Positions 21,624-33,500 of a DNA stretch of 64,000 nucleotides are shown in pieces. Each line of letters starts with the position of its first letter. Within the stretch, counting starts at the first letter, position 1. Both the position numbers and the translations under genes were made by a program. Source of the stretch: Oryza sativa Japonica Group (lineage: Eukaryota; Streptophyta; Magnoliopsida; Poales; Poaceae); the NCBI RefSeq assembly GCF_034140825.1, contig NC_089038.1:25387501-25451500 (forward strand), in the 5' to 3' direction. The notes under the pieces are model-generated. The model worked only from the letters and a program-made list of their open reading frames with translations. It made no database searches and had not been told where the DNA came from.

Positions 21624-22705
21624 TCATTTCTTCTCCTCGCAGAGATTCTCAACATCAACTGATCTCCTGGCGACAATGAATTCAGAGATGGCAATATCAA
21701 CTGTTCGTCTGCTGCAACATAGGAAATATATGATGCAGTTAGACTGTGTAATAATTTTCAGAAAACATTGAATTTAACATCCATCATATGTTAATTATAG
21801 AGTAAATTGCACCAACGGTACAACAACTTGGTAGATGGGTGCGATATAGTGCAAGAACTTGAGAATTGAACGTTCGAGTGTAACAACTTGACAAGTGGGT
21901 ATGTTCTAGTATAAGAACTTGACAATTTAGTATTTTGGTGCATCAACTTAGCTAAGAATATGCTAGGTGAGTTTTTTTCACGATGTCAATATGCCATTAC
22001 ATAGCAATCCTAGGGATATTACCTTATAATATTGAATTTAATCTTTAAGAATTATACTGTACATCCAATTACCTTAAAGAATTTTTGTTTTCTTCATCTT
22101 CCCTAATCTTAACCGAAATATAATAATTTCTACATCCAGTTTAATTGACTTTCAGTTATTAGTTATTAGGATAAAAATATAAATATGCTTATGTACACAT
22201 CCATGCCAGTATATTGTCAAAATAATTACTTAAAAATTGAATATGTATAAATAGTGCTCCAAATAATTAAGTTGTCATATAACTTCTTAACTTATTGTAT
22301 CAAAATCATACATATCTTGCAAGTCGTTGCATTTAAGCGATCACTTATGAAATTCTTATACTAAATTGTACTTAGCTGCCAAGTTATTACACTAGAACGC
22401 TCATTTCTCAAGTTCTTGTACCAAATTGCACCCACCTGCTAAGTTGATGCACCGTGTGTGCAATTTACTCTTAATTATATAAGCCCAAGTTGAAAAACAG
22501 TGCATGGGGAACTTACACAGTAATTACAAAATCACAAGAAGTCTCACCTTTTTGTAACTCTAAAGATACATCTAGTTTTCAAGAATATATCAACAAAGGG
22601 AAAATCATTATAGAACTTATATCCTTCTGCCTCGCTTCTAAACTCCTTGGTTATCACACTTTCATTGTTTGCAACCTCCTCCAAACTAATGTGATTGTCA
22701 GCCAT
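21624..22705 (-). CDS. Small two-exon protein, 80 residues, unknown
   Basis: Minus-strand exons 22548-22705 (from ATG) and 21624-21708 join exactly in phase across an AG-GTGAGA donor and a GCAG acceptor. The product starts MADNHISLEEVANNES, continues FRSEAEGYKFYNDF, and ends in SVDVENLCEEKK before TGA. The SEAEGYKFYN stretch faintly recalls the start of the FAR1 DNA-binding domain, but I would not assign it. The first exon extends upstream to an acceptor at 22714/22715, and a good donor (CAG-GTAATG) at about 23362 bounds a GC-rich possible 5' exon (23363-23790). The gene would therefore have at least three exons. The last intron contains a MULE-type MITE (21800-22470). A broken gene is equally possible. 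Confidence 0.4.
21800..22470. mobile_element. MULE-type MITE, 671 bp, with 9-bp target duplication
   Basis: The ends GAGTAAATTGCAC and GTGCAATTTACTC are perfect inverted repeats that extend, with mismatches, to about 150 bp on each side (AACTTGGTAGATGGGTGC / GCACCCACCTGCTAAGTT). A perfect 9-bp direct repeat TTAATTATA flanks it (21791-21799, 22471-22479), the length typical of Mutator-like elements. The AT-rich centre has no coding sequence. Confidence 0.9.
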
Positions 22706-22714
22706 TCCAAATTT

Positions 22715-24852
22715 CTGCAATTCATATTTCCAAAGTTCAACTGTTAGTCAAACCACAAAATTTAATACAACCAAAATGTACTTATATGGGCAAATGATGA
22801 ATCTTAAAAATTCCACATTTAGAGTCATCTAGTATACTAAGCTTATACGGCTGTTATGTGTACAGTGATGGCAGAAGTATACAGTAAATCACAGTTTAAG
22901 GGCTACATATATGCACCTGATCAGGTAAGTTCAGGGTTAATTTCCTATAACCAATTATACCCATATATAGATTTATAACACAACTACATTCCCAATAATT
23001 GAATGATTACACTCCATTGTGAATCTGACAATTTCTGTTTTCATAAATAACATTAAGTTATAAGTTTACTGCTAATAAATCCAATCTAATAGCATATATA
23101 GCATCAAATTTAATCTAGCACAGTTCACACCATTCAAACATTATTGTATTTATGTAATCGCAGGAAAGATCAAACACCATTCAAACAATCCTGTATTCCT
23201 CTAATCAATAGCAAATACTTCAGACCTGTCTTTCTCTATTCTATGGCAGCTAGCAAATCCTGAAGACCTTAAACTACGACGGTAATTAATCGATTAGGGA
23301 AATGGATAATCTTGCTCAAAAAGAAGCCTTCCTAAAGTTTTTTGCTGAGCAGCTGCTGCATTACCTGAATAAAAATAGAGAGGTGGCAATGACTCCGATT
23401 CCAAATCAGACGAGGGTCGGCGACTCCATGCAAAACGAGGGCAGGCGGCCGTTGGGGAGATCATCGAGAATCCCGGCGTGGGTCAGCGAGGTGTCCGGCG
23501 GGGGAAAGCGAAGGGACCGGCGAGGGGCAATGAAGCGCCAGGGGCCGCGTGGTTTGTCGGCGCCGGACCTTGATGACTAAGGTGGACGGCAGTGGAGGGG
23601 GACGACGAGGGCTTTTCGGCGCTCCGGTGGAGGGACGGCGTGGCAGCGGCACCGGCGGAGCGCTCGGGCTCTGGTGGAGGGGCGGCGCGGCGGCGCGCTC
23701 GGTTTGGTGGATGAGGGCGATGGAGGCGGCGAACAGAATCAACAGATGGTGGGGGATCGGGAGAAACGATGAGGAATACTGTGCGAACGCGAAATTACCG
23801 AAATATCCTTCCACCGAAATAAACATAAAGACTAAAATGCCCATGACAATTAACGGTCAGATATAATCTTACTACACTACTACACGTATAAGTGGGGGCA
23901 CTGTAAAACGTCCCCGCAGGCAGGAAAGGCAAACAGCTGGGGCCTCCAGAAGGAAGAAATAAACACAGGAGAGGACAAGGAGATGCACAGCCATTAGCAG
24001 AGAAAAAAAAGGGAAGGAGTAAGGACAATAATCATAACACGCATAAAATTGTACTACTACACCTAGCTAGCTGCGCGGAGGAACAAGACAAAGGGCAAGT
24101 GGTGAAAGGAATCATGGACCAGAAGGATGATCATTGCCATACGGTTGAAAAACGCCGGAGATATATATATCGTCAGATTATCTATCCACCCCCATCCATA
24201 TTCTTTGGGTTTTTAAATTACACGGCCTCGGAGAAAGAAATTAAGGTCCGAAGTTAAAAAAGAGTGAGAAAAAAAAGGATCGCATTTTCTTTTGTGAGAG
24301 CTACGAGGATCCACCCATGCAGGAAAACCCGATCTGATCTGCAGATATATGTTCTGGTGATCAACAGTTCAACACATGGAGCGATCTCATGCACGCCCAC
24401 ACAAATTCGTGTGGTTTTGGGCAAACGCAGCCGTGAGCTTTTTTTTTTTTTTTCCCTGAAGCTCCTGTGTGTCATCTCTCTTTTTCTTTTTTGAGCTAGA
24501 ATTGGCAAAACTTTTTTAATCCGGTGTCTTTTCATCCGTGTTCCTGTGAAAGCAGCGCCGAAAACTACCCCCGCTTTGCAAAAAGAAAAAAATCCTCTCG
24601 CGCTTTGTTTTTTTTTTTTTTTTTTTTGCCTTTGCGACCTCATCGGCATCCGCTTTGCGACCCGGCCGATGAAGAGGGGGACCGGGGAGACGGACGGACG
24701 CTGTGAGCCGCGAATCCCACCAGCGCGTGTGGGCCCACCTGCCACGGGTGACGCGCCGGCCGGTCCAGCCTCCACGCGAGCAGCGGGTCGGGCGCGTCCC
24801 CTCTCCTTGGCGGTCACGAACACTGAAAAACCCGAATCCGATAAGCGGCCGC
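22715..24852. other. Spacer with a GC-rich island, then the SAMDC promoter region
   Basis: 23380-23790 is a GC-rich island that could be the 5' exon and promoter of the minus-strand small gene. 23800-24850 leads into the SAMDC promoter and includes poly(T) tracts near 24430 and 24610. I support no further gene. Confidence 0.4.
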
Positions 24853-24860
24853 TATAAATA
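24853..24860 (+). promoter_or_regulatory. TATA box of the SAMDC gene
   Basis: TATAAATA in a GC-rich setting. The transcribed leader would begin near 24885. A 5' UTR intron follows, with donor at 25121 (ATT-GTAAGT) and acceptor ending at 26060 (TGCAG), about 940 bp. Confidence 0.7.
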
Positions 24861-26067
24861 CCGGGCCAAATCAGGGTTTCCCTTCCCCAGCCGCACCGCA
24901 CGCTTTCTTGCATAAGAACTCCCCCCCCTCCTCGCTCCCCGCCGCCGCCGCCGTTTTCTTGGAGAGGAGAAATCCGTAGGCTCAGAGGATTTTTGGTAGT
25001 CTTGTTTCGTGATATTCGTGAAGAGGGGGGGAGCTAAGGGGGGATTCGTAAGATCAGAATTGGATCACGCGGGGGCGCGCTCGGGATCGGGGGTTCCAAA
25101 CACAGCTTCTTCGTTGAATTGTAAGTTTCTTCGCTGAAACCCTCTCCGTAGGTTGGTACTTCTGATTTTTTTTTCCTTTACAGATTTTGTGGTTTGTAGG
25201 GCGTATTGCTATGTGTTGCTATTGTTTATGATGGGAATTTTGGTTTGTTGGTGTAGATAAGCTTATCTATGTAAAACAAAAGGTCAGTAGGTTACCTCTT
25301 TGATCTTGCTTGTGCAGTTAGGCTATCCTGTTTGAGTTGTTCGTGATTTGCAGATTACTGCAAAAGCTATCCTGTAAAATTTCTTGTCGTGGTAAAGATT
25401 GTACTAAGAATTTTTGTGTGTTCAGATCCTAAGACATAGAAAAATAGTTTTTTTTCGTCTCCCCATAGGAATATAACAAATGTTCTTTTTCTGTGACACC
25501 ATGATCGAATTTTGTTTTTTAATGCAAATGTATGGTATTATCATTAACATAGGATGGGATCAGGGACGAAACATATGTGAATATAGGAACATTTGCATAT
25601 GTCCAACGGAAAAGTCTCAACTCTAAATCTTAATCCAAATGACATCACGATTGTAAATCCGACCAGATCTTAAATCTGAATCCAAGTGAGACTCAATTGT
25701 AAATCTAAATATAAGAAAGAATACTGATATATGATTCATTGTAAAGGACGCTGTGGCTTGTAGGAATTGAGTATTACTGGAAAATTAGGAATTGAATCAG
25801 ATTGTGAGATATTAATTGACCTGTCCTGTTGTGGCATATTTACTCCTAGTTAGAACTTGGAATCTATCATATTGTTATGTAACTGTTTACTCTTTGGTAT
25901 CGTTTTGATAGCTTCTTATCTCAGTTTTACTTTTTTGCATTAAAGACTCAGATGCTTCGGTCTGGCACATATATCTTCTACAAACATATGCCCTTATTTT
26001 CTCTTTGGGCCATATATATTTGTCTGAACCTGATATTTACCTTGTTATATACTTGTGCAGTAAGTGG

Positions 26068-26076
26068 ATGTACTAA
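26068..26076 (+). CDS. Tiny uORF of the SAMDC leader (Met-Tyr-stop)
   Basis: ATG-TAC-TAA, eight bases after the 5' UTR intron acceptor. Its last base is the first base of the next uORF's ATG, a one-base overlap. This tiny/small uORF pair is conserved in plant SAMDC mRNAs; ribosome choice between the two makes main-ORF translation depend on polyamines. Confidence 0.92.
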   Translation: MY

Positions 26077-26314
26077 TGGAGTCAAAGGGTGGCAAAAAGA
26101 AGTCTAGCAGTAGTCGTTCCTTGATGTATGAAGCTCCCCTTGGCTACAGCATTGAGGACGTTCGACCTGCCGGAGGCGTGAAGAAGTTCCAGTCTGCTGC
26201 TTACTCCAACGTAAGCATCAAATACAGATTTAATTCCCTCCTTTGTATCTTCCGATGTGTTGCTAATCATGTCAATTGTTCCTTTTGTTGCAGTGCGCGA
26301 AGAAGCCATCCTGA
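26076..26314 (+). CDS. Small polyamine-responsive uORF of SAMDC, 51 residues
   Basis: Two exons, 26076-26210 and 26294-26314, encode 51 residues beginning MESKGGKKKSSSSRSLMYEA, with GYSIEDVRPAGGVKKFQSAA in the middle and CAKKPS at the end, then TGA. This is the highly conserved SAMDC upstream peptide; at high polyamine levels it stalls ribosomes and represses decarboxylase synthesis. The 83-bp intron inside the uORF is at the usual position. The uORF ends 179 bases before the main ATG. The sequence looks entirely intact. Confidence 0.95.
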
Positions 26315-26493
26315 TAGCCCTTTCGGCTTCTCCATCCTAGTAGTTTAGGATTTCTTGCAATTCCATTTTGGCACTTTTCTTCTGACCTATTTCTCTGGCT
26401 GCTGCTTCCTGATAATCGACCAGTTCTCTAGTCTTGCTCCCTGCACTCCTCCCTCCTCCATCTCCGGCACAGTGTTCTGACCAACCTGCTCCA

Positions 26494-27690
26494 ATGGGTG
26501 TCTTGTCTGCTGCTGACCCTCCCCCAGTCTCAGCAATTGGGTTTGAGGGCTATGAGAAGCGCCTTGAGATCACTTTCTCTGAGGCACCTGTCTTTGCTGA
26601 CCCTGATGGTCGGGGTTTGCGCGCCCTCTCCAGGGCCCAGATTGACTCTGTTCTGGATCTTGCACGGTGCACCATTGTGTCCGAGCTGTCCAACAAGGAC
26701 TTTGACTCCTATGTCCTCTCTGAGTCCAGCCTGTTTATCTATTCTGATAAGATTGTGATTAAGACCTGTGGGACTACAAAGCTCCTGCTCACAATTCCAA
26801 GGATTCTTGAGCTTGCTGAAGGGCTTTCTATGCCACTTGCTGCTGTGAAGTACTCCCGCGGGATGTTCATCTTCCCCAGTGCACAGCCTGCTCCCCACAG
26901 GAGCTTCTCTGAGGAAGTTGCTGTCCTCAACCGCTACTTTGGCCATCTGAAATCTGGTGGTAATGCTTATGTGATTGGAGATCCAGCAAAGCCTGGCCAG
27001 AAGTGGCATATCTACTATGCTACTCAGCACCCGGAGCAACCTATGGTTACCCTTGAAATGTGCATGACCGGACTGGACAAGGAGAAAGCTTCAGTCTTTT
27101 TCAAGACTTCTGCTGATGGTCACACATCATGTGCTAAGGAAATGACAAAACTCTCGGGCATCTCTGACATTATCCCAGAGATGGAGATCTGTGACTTTGA
27201 CTTCGAACCCTGCGGCTACTCCATGAATGCAATCCATGGCTCAGCGTTTTCTACCATTCATGTGACCCCTGAGGATGGCTTCAGCTACGCCAGTTATGAG
27301 GTCGTGGGCTTCGACGCCTCTACTCTTGCTTATGGCGACCTGGTGAAGAGGGTCCTCAGGTGCTTTGGCCCTTCGGAGTTCTCTGTTGCTGTTACCATCT
27401 TTGGTGGGCATGGTCATGCTGGAACATGGGCAAAGGAGCTCAATGCTGATGCTTACAAATGCAACAACATGGTAGAGCAGGAGCTGCCCTGTGGTGGCCT
27501 CCTCATCTACCAGAGCTTCGACGCTACTGAAGACGTACCTGTTGCTGTTGGGTCGCCCAAATCTGTTCTGCACTGCTTCGAGGCTGAGAATATGGTGAAC
27601 CCTGCTCCTGTTAAGGAAGGTAAACTGGGCAATCTTCTCCCCTGGGGAGAGGATGCGTTGGAGGAGAATGATGGAGTGTTTGATGAGTAA
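26494..27690 (+). CDS. SAMDC2: S-adenosylmethionine decarboxylase proenzyme
   Basis: This pyruvoyl enzyme decarboxylates S-adenosylmethionine to supply aminopropyl groups for spermidine and spermine. One exon encodes 398 residues, the normal plant length; ATG at 26494 (MGVLSAADPPPVSAIGFEGY) is chosen because the family begins this way and earlier in-frame codons are leader. Autocatalytic cleavage would occur within YVLSESSLF between Glu77 and Ser78, Ser78 becoming the pyruvoyl group. Glu18 and Glu21 (GFEGYEKRLE), Cys92 (KTCGTTKLL) and the Ser/His region (IHVTPEDGFSYASYE) are all present. The TPEDGFSYAS-type segment is also the plant PEST region. It has no introns, as usual for plant SAMDC main ORFs. 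Regulation is through the two uORFs upstream. Paralogue number is from memory. Confidence 0.95.
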   Translation: MGVLSAADPPPVSAIGFEGYEKRLEITFSEAPVFADPDGRGLRALSRAQIDSVLDLARCTIVSELSNKDFDSYVLSESSLFIYSDKIVIKTCGTTKLLLTIPRILELAEGLSMPLAAVKYSRGMFIFPSAQPAPHRSFSEEVAVLNRYFGHLKSGGNAYVIGDPAKPGQKWHIYYATQHPEQPMVTLEMCMTGLDKEKASVFFKTSADGHTSCAKEMTKLSGISDIIPEMEICDFDFEPCGYSMNAIHGSAFSTIHVTPEDGFSYASYEVVGFDASTLAYGDLVKRVLRCFGPSEFSVAVTIFGGHGHAGTWAKELNADAYKCNNMVEQELPCGGLLIYQSFDATEDVPVAVGSPKSVLHCFEAENMVNPAPVKEGKLGNLLPWGEDALEENDGVFDE

Positions 27691-28767
27691 GATGGGACTT
27701 CTGGTGACGATTCGCTGCTTTGTTTTCATTCCGTGGCATTTTTATCTGTTGAGGTTGTCGTTTGGTTATTCTGTGAAGCAGCCAGCCAGGCTATTAGTAT
27801 TTTCGCTTGTAAGCATGTGTTCTGATCTTGGGACGTATGCTTGGTCTAAATAATAATGGTGAACTAAAAGCTCTAGGTGGTCAGCTGCGTCTGCCACAAT
27901 GAGCATGCGTCGGGAGAAATGTTGTCAAAACATATGAATAAGTATTTGCGGGAAATTTCCTTTGCCTTCTGCTAATGTTCCTTCCGATCTCAATTGTTAA
28001 ATTTTGTTGCTGCTGGTGTCTAAGAAAGTTCTGCTTGGGACACTAGATAGTATGGAGAAAACGATTTTCGAAAGTTTCCACTCTTGTTATCTCAACTCTG
28101 TAGAGCTCCCCCTGTTCCATGGGACTGCAAATGCCCATGGCACAGGTATATCTTAAGGTAGTACATTAATGAAAAGTCTGGGAGAATAGCATGTGCAAAA
28201 TGCTTACTAGCTCTTATAAGTTAAAAATAGCTGGAAGAACTGCATTCTATAGCTTTCCCCGTGTTCATGGTTATCTTCTGCAAGATATGGCTGGACGAAG
28301 TATATGCCGCATGCTTGGCTCTTGCCGCCCCATTCGCCTTGGCATGGACCATTGACTTCGATTTTTTTTTTGGACATGTTTATGTATTTGCTTATTGTCC
28401 TCTACTTTACATGTAACAGTAATTTAAAGGAGTGCTGCCTGATCTGATAATTGCGTTTGGAATCCTTTAATGAGCTTGATCTTGTCGCGCTTGGAAAGAT
28501 GATGCAGCGACCTGTTCGGTACCCTATGCTTATCTTCTGACATCCATATCTGTATTATTGTTTATGAAGTTGTACGCTTTGTACCCAATTATCCATGAAT
28601 ATATATATTTTTTCTTTCTGGAAACTGCATGTTGCTGAATTGGTTTATACTGGACGATCGCGACCTCCTCCATTATTCGGGTGCTTAGATTGGTTCGGCT
28701 TCGTTGACACGCGCGAACGAAAAAGAAAGATATTAGATAGATAGATAGATAGATTACGCGGTCTCGA
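27691..28767. other. SAMDC 3' UTR and spacer
   Basis: The first few hundred bases are presumably 3' UTR. No other gene is visible. A short TAGA microsatellite (28733-28754) lies at the end. Confidence 0.5.
28733..28754. repeat. (TAGA)n microsatellite
   Basis: Five to six uninterrupted TAGA units. Confidence 0.9.
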
Positions 28768-29010
28768 TCACGGACTCGTGAGGGCAATCGCTTCTCCCCT
28801 ACCTTGCCGACCTGTTGTCCTTGGAACACTTCCGAGTTCTGACGAGCTGATTCCTCCGATGGTGGCGCTTCTGTCGCTGTTCCGTTCTCGCTCCAACGCT
28901 GTTGCTTGATTCATCAGTTGCAACTTGGCAAGGAACTGGAAGGGATCTGTGCTGAGGAGGTGTGATCTCACATTGTCGTCCAAAGCTTGGATGCGTTGCT
29001 TGGCCGCCAT
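28768..29010 (-). CDS. Unrecognised helical ORF, possibly a gene fragment
   Basis: From ATG at 29010 the ORF gives 80 residues, MAAKQRIQALDDNVRSHLLS followed by FQFLAKLQLMNQATALERER. The same frame stays open upstream to about 29493 without another ATG, reading SIFPPGDVARSFEQLAACLP just before it. The composition looks like a folded helical protein, unlike shadow frames nearby. I recognise no family. It may be an exon of a minus-strand gene or a relic; no splice model was established. Confidence 0.25.
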   Translation of the reverse strand: MAAKQRIQALDDNVRSHLLSTDPFQFLAKLQLMNQATALERERNSDRSATIGGISSSELGSVPRTTGRQGRGEAIALTSP

Positions 29011-29894
29011 GATATGCTCATATGCCGCGTCTAGAAGGCGATCAGGTAGGCAGGCAGCTAGCTGCTCAAAAGAACGTGCCACATCTCCGGGCGGGAATAT
29101 GCTCCTGGTCTGTCGCCCATATGATATGTGAGCATCAAAGCATCTCCCATTCCCAGCCACAGAGAGCGGATCGTTTGTTCCGAGCGTATCAATTCCTCCC
29201 TCCTCCTTGGCCCGCGCACTGCACGTAGGAGTAGGACGTAGCCTAGATTGTTGTAGCAGGTCGATTGACCGAACCTGCCACGCAGTGATTCGATCACACG
29301 GGCACACGGTTGGCCTGCACTGGGCTACCGATCGATCGGACGCGAGATGGAAACGAGATTCGCCGCCAGAGCACGAGAGGGAATCGATCTCCCTTACACG
29401 TCGGCCGGCAAGTGGAGTGGTTGATGGCTCTAGACGCCGCGGGAAAGGACAAAGGCGACCGACGGAATCCGCCGCCCGGTCGCTGCGACACACCCCGTGC
29501 CGCGTGCATGTGCCGCGCGCCGAACGAATTAATAAGCTTCCGTTCCGTTCGGCCGGTACGCGCCCGGAAGCTGGCAGTTGGGCACCCGCGGGGGCGAAAC
29601 GAGCGGCCCACGCCGTTTTTTCACGGATTTTCAGCCCAAACTGCTGCTGCGCGACTGCGATTTGGGTCCGAGATTGGCCCGGCTCGTGGAGTTATTACGG
29701 GACAATCGCTTCCTCAACGGTCTTCCTGGTCATTCGTGTGCCAGAAAGGGCATGTGACTATCTGAGGACATGACACGTACAGCGTTTTCTTTTTCATTTT
29801 TCTTTGCAGGTTCTGACGAGAACGAACAGACGCATTTACTAATCTCATACGTGTACTCCCAGTCCGAGAGATTTGGTGATAAGAGCTTAACTTG

Positions 29895-30255
29895 GGCTGT
29901 GATCAGGGTAACATTTTTTAGCGTGTCACATATTATATATGGACATATTTAAAGTATTAAATATAGTCTAATAACAAAATAAATTACATAATTCTCTTAT
30001 AAAATATGAAACAAATTTATTAAGGCTAATTAATCCATCATAAATTTATTAAGGCTAATTAATCTATTATTAGAAAAAGTTTACTGTAGCACCACATTGT
30101 CAAATCATATATCACTTAGGCTTAAAAAGATTCATCTCACAAAGTAGTCGCATTCTGTATAATTAATTATTTTTTAGTCTATATTTAATATTTCATGCAG
30201 ATGAAACGTTCGATGTGACGGGATGAAAAATTTTAGGGTGACATGTAAATAAGGC
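29895..30255. mobile_element. MITE with internal inverted core
   Basis: The core TTTACTGTAGCACCACATTG followed by TCAAATCAT, flanked by AAGGCTAATTAATC and, inverted, the GGCTTAAAAAGATTCATCTC side, is the signature of a very common rice MITE. The right end reads CGATGTGACGGGATGAAAAA. A short tandem duplication (AATTTATTAAGGCTAATTAA at about 30014 and 30041) is inside. Precise ends are uncertain. Confidence 0.6.
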
Positions 30256-30520
30256 CTTAGTTACAGATAAAACGCATCTCGCGCCATCTGCATTATACTC
30301 CTTTCGCTAAATCATTTAGAATTTAGATCACTTAATTTTCACTCTCCTTTCGCTAAATCATGACCATCCAGACCAGAGCATGGAGAAAAAAAAAACCAAG
30401 CTGCTACTACAAACAGATCATCATCAACAACAACGAACAAATCGAATATCGATCATTCTCAACATACATTGTGTCGATCCCTTCTATGCATGTATGTATC
30501 GATCGTGCGTGCACGCATCA

Positions 30521-33500
30521 TCAGCCGTTGACGCGGGAGCACGTCCGGCGGACCTCGCCGTCGGCGCCGGTCCTGACGCCGAGGCTGGTGAGCCTGGCGA
30601 ACGAGGCCGCCCAGCTGGCGAAGAAGCTCCCCTCGCTCCGCGCGAACGCCTCCACCGTGGCCCGCGTCGTGGCGTTCTGCACCAGCACGGCGTCCGTGCG
30701 CAGCAGCCCGCGCCCGGCGAGCAGGTTGGCGAAGTAGGCGTTGTCGAACCGCGACGCCGACCCCTCGTCGCAGTCCACCGCCGCCGTCGACGACACCGTG
30801 TTGTTCACCGCCGAGCACGCCCTGATCAGCCCCCCGGCGTAGTCCGCGTTCATCGCCGCGTCCGCGGGCACCGTGCTCCCGTTCGCGTCCACCCGGAACC
30901 GCTCCCCGAACGTCGTGCAGTGCGCCGACCCGATGGTGTGCCCCCCTGCGCGCCAGTGCGCCACGCCGGCGATCGACAGCCGTGTGCTCACGGTGAGACC
31001 AGGTGAAAAGTGAAAATCGCAGTTGATCCTCCAGCATTCAAGAGCGTGTGTGTGTGTACCTGAGAGGGTGACGAGGTCGTCCAGGGTGAGCCCTTTGGCG
31101 GAGAAGCTCCTCGCCATGGCGTCGACGGAGAAGCCGGTGTCGATGATGTTCGCCCTGACGTTGGAGGCCAGCGAGACCAGGCCGTCGAGCCTCCCGAGAG
31201 AGACTGGCACCAACGGTCCTCCGGTCTGGTTTGCAGCAGGTGAATGCATGTTAGTTCATGAATGTCACTCATTTTACATTGGTAGTTTATCTGCTTTGTA
31301 AACCAATCTGCCCTAACATGCCAATAGGATTTTGTGCCAAGACTAAAAATTGAGCTTTTAAGTGGCACAGAAACCGGAGCAAGCAATTAACACAAGATTA
31401 ATTAATTATTAATTAATATAAAATTGAAAAAGGGTTCATTTGAATTTTTAAAGAAACTTTTATATAAAAAGTTTTTGCAAAAAAAAAACACGGTTTAGCA
31501 GTTTGGGAAGCATATGCTAATGGAAAACGAGGGTGTTGAAGTTTAGAGAAACATTTCCGTAGAAACAACCATATTATAAGTCTTGCTGTATTTCTTTTTT
31601 GTTACCAAGTCTATGCCGAATCAACATCTATATGATGTGGGTGAAATGGTGAAGGTGAATGTGAGTGTGAATGTTACTGCAAACTCTGTATTTCTAGATA
31701 CAGAGGAATGTAGTTTCAAAGCATATCTGTTCTTAAGTTTCACTATTCCAGTTGTTTTTTTTATAAAAAAACCGAAGCCAGCAAAGCTGGTGTTATATTA
31801 AGCAGGGGAGAAAAAAAGTATTTACAAGATCACCAAAACAGTGAAAGAGAGAAAGAGAGAGGAAAGAAGAAGCTACTAAACAATGAAAAACTATTCCAGT
31901 TGTGCCCCCCTTCATTAGCTCATTTCATCAATCCCCTTAGGACCATTAATCATGTCCCCCACAGAATTACGCACATAAAATATTGTGGTCCAACGACATA
32001 AGATGACAATCATGAAACTAATGGAAACGGAATTGTGTTCACTTAGTTAAGTTCATGATGGTCTACCTGTCTGATTTTATTTGGGTGTAACCATAGTAGT
32101 TCTAATTATTTTCCAAGGTATAGTCGTGTAACGTATGCATGGACCAGGAGCACTCAATTCATTGGATGATTAAAGATCTAACTGTTGCAGCATTAATGTG
32201 GATTATTTCTGATGTCCTATGCTTATGAAGAGTACTACATCTGCTTAACTATATTTAGTAGCAACATTTCTAGGAAAATTCATCTCAGGCAACAATTTAA
32301 ATATTTGGCACATTTACCTTTGAGTGGATTGTAGCAACTAGAAAAGAGAAATCACATAGTGCCATCATACTTACAAATGTAACAGCATCTCTTGCGGCAA
32401 GGACTAAAATGTCGCTGCAGGAAACAGTTACAGGGCACACGGCTTCAAGCAGCCTCTTGGCAGCATCTATGACATTGAACCCACCAAGTGAGAGGTTTGC
32501 AGGATCGGTCCTCTCCGTGCCGCTACCTTCAATCATCACTGATGCATCACATCCCTGAGACCAAGAAAAAATGTACTCTAAGAATGACTTTCTCACTTTC
32601 TGTTATTGTGCAAGCGTGGATGTTTTCACAATTCTTAAACCCGATGAGATGCAAATGCAAGACAAATACAATTGTTCCCATAATTGTGGCAGTGACAATG
32701 TGCAAGCTGTGGAAAACTACATTATGTTTGGTTATACCAAGCGTGCATAATGGATTAGGGTCTTAATTTTAGCCACCACATAGCTTAGTGATCAATAACT
32801 ATTCTAGACTGGACCATTCAATCGACAAGATATACATTATATTCGAATAATGCCAGATTATTAGCCGATGCAATTAGTGCCACACATGTCATAACTATTC
32901 TGGGGAAAACTAGGGTGAGAAAAGGAATATCCTAAACTAACTAGTAGAATGAGCATTTGATTAGTTCTTCAGGTCTTCAGCATTTCAAACTAAGAAAACG
33001 GATGAAAATAACTATTATTCAGCTGCTAGTAAATTGGGCCGAAGGAACTATATATCATCATAAAATTGAACAAAAACACATTACTGCATTATATTTCCAC
33101 CCCACCATTGTTATTTCTGAGAATATGAAAAACTGAGACGGCAAATGGCAATACCCCAATCCAGTGTGATGGAACAGGAATTGTTGATGGCTAGATCTAC
33201 ACACTTGGATGTGATTCATATAACCATCTACATTGCAGACAGCCATTTCACCATTTGCTTGCATGCACAAGAACTTCCATTGTTGCAAATTGCAGCCAAT
33301 GTGACGCATTTGACAAATGCAAGCAGTATACTACTAGATTCTGAGATAAACAGTCATGGCATCAGTAGTTTCTTACCTCAACAAAGCAGTCATGGAAGAG
33401 CATCCTGAGAAGCTTGCCGGGGATGGTGGAATCCAATGTGGAGGCCGACCTGACGACATCCCTCACCGCCAGCTCCACGCTCGGGCAGGACTGCGCGTAG

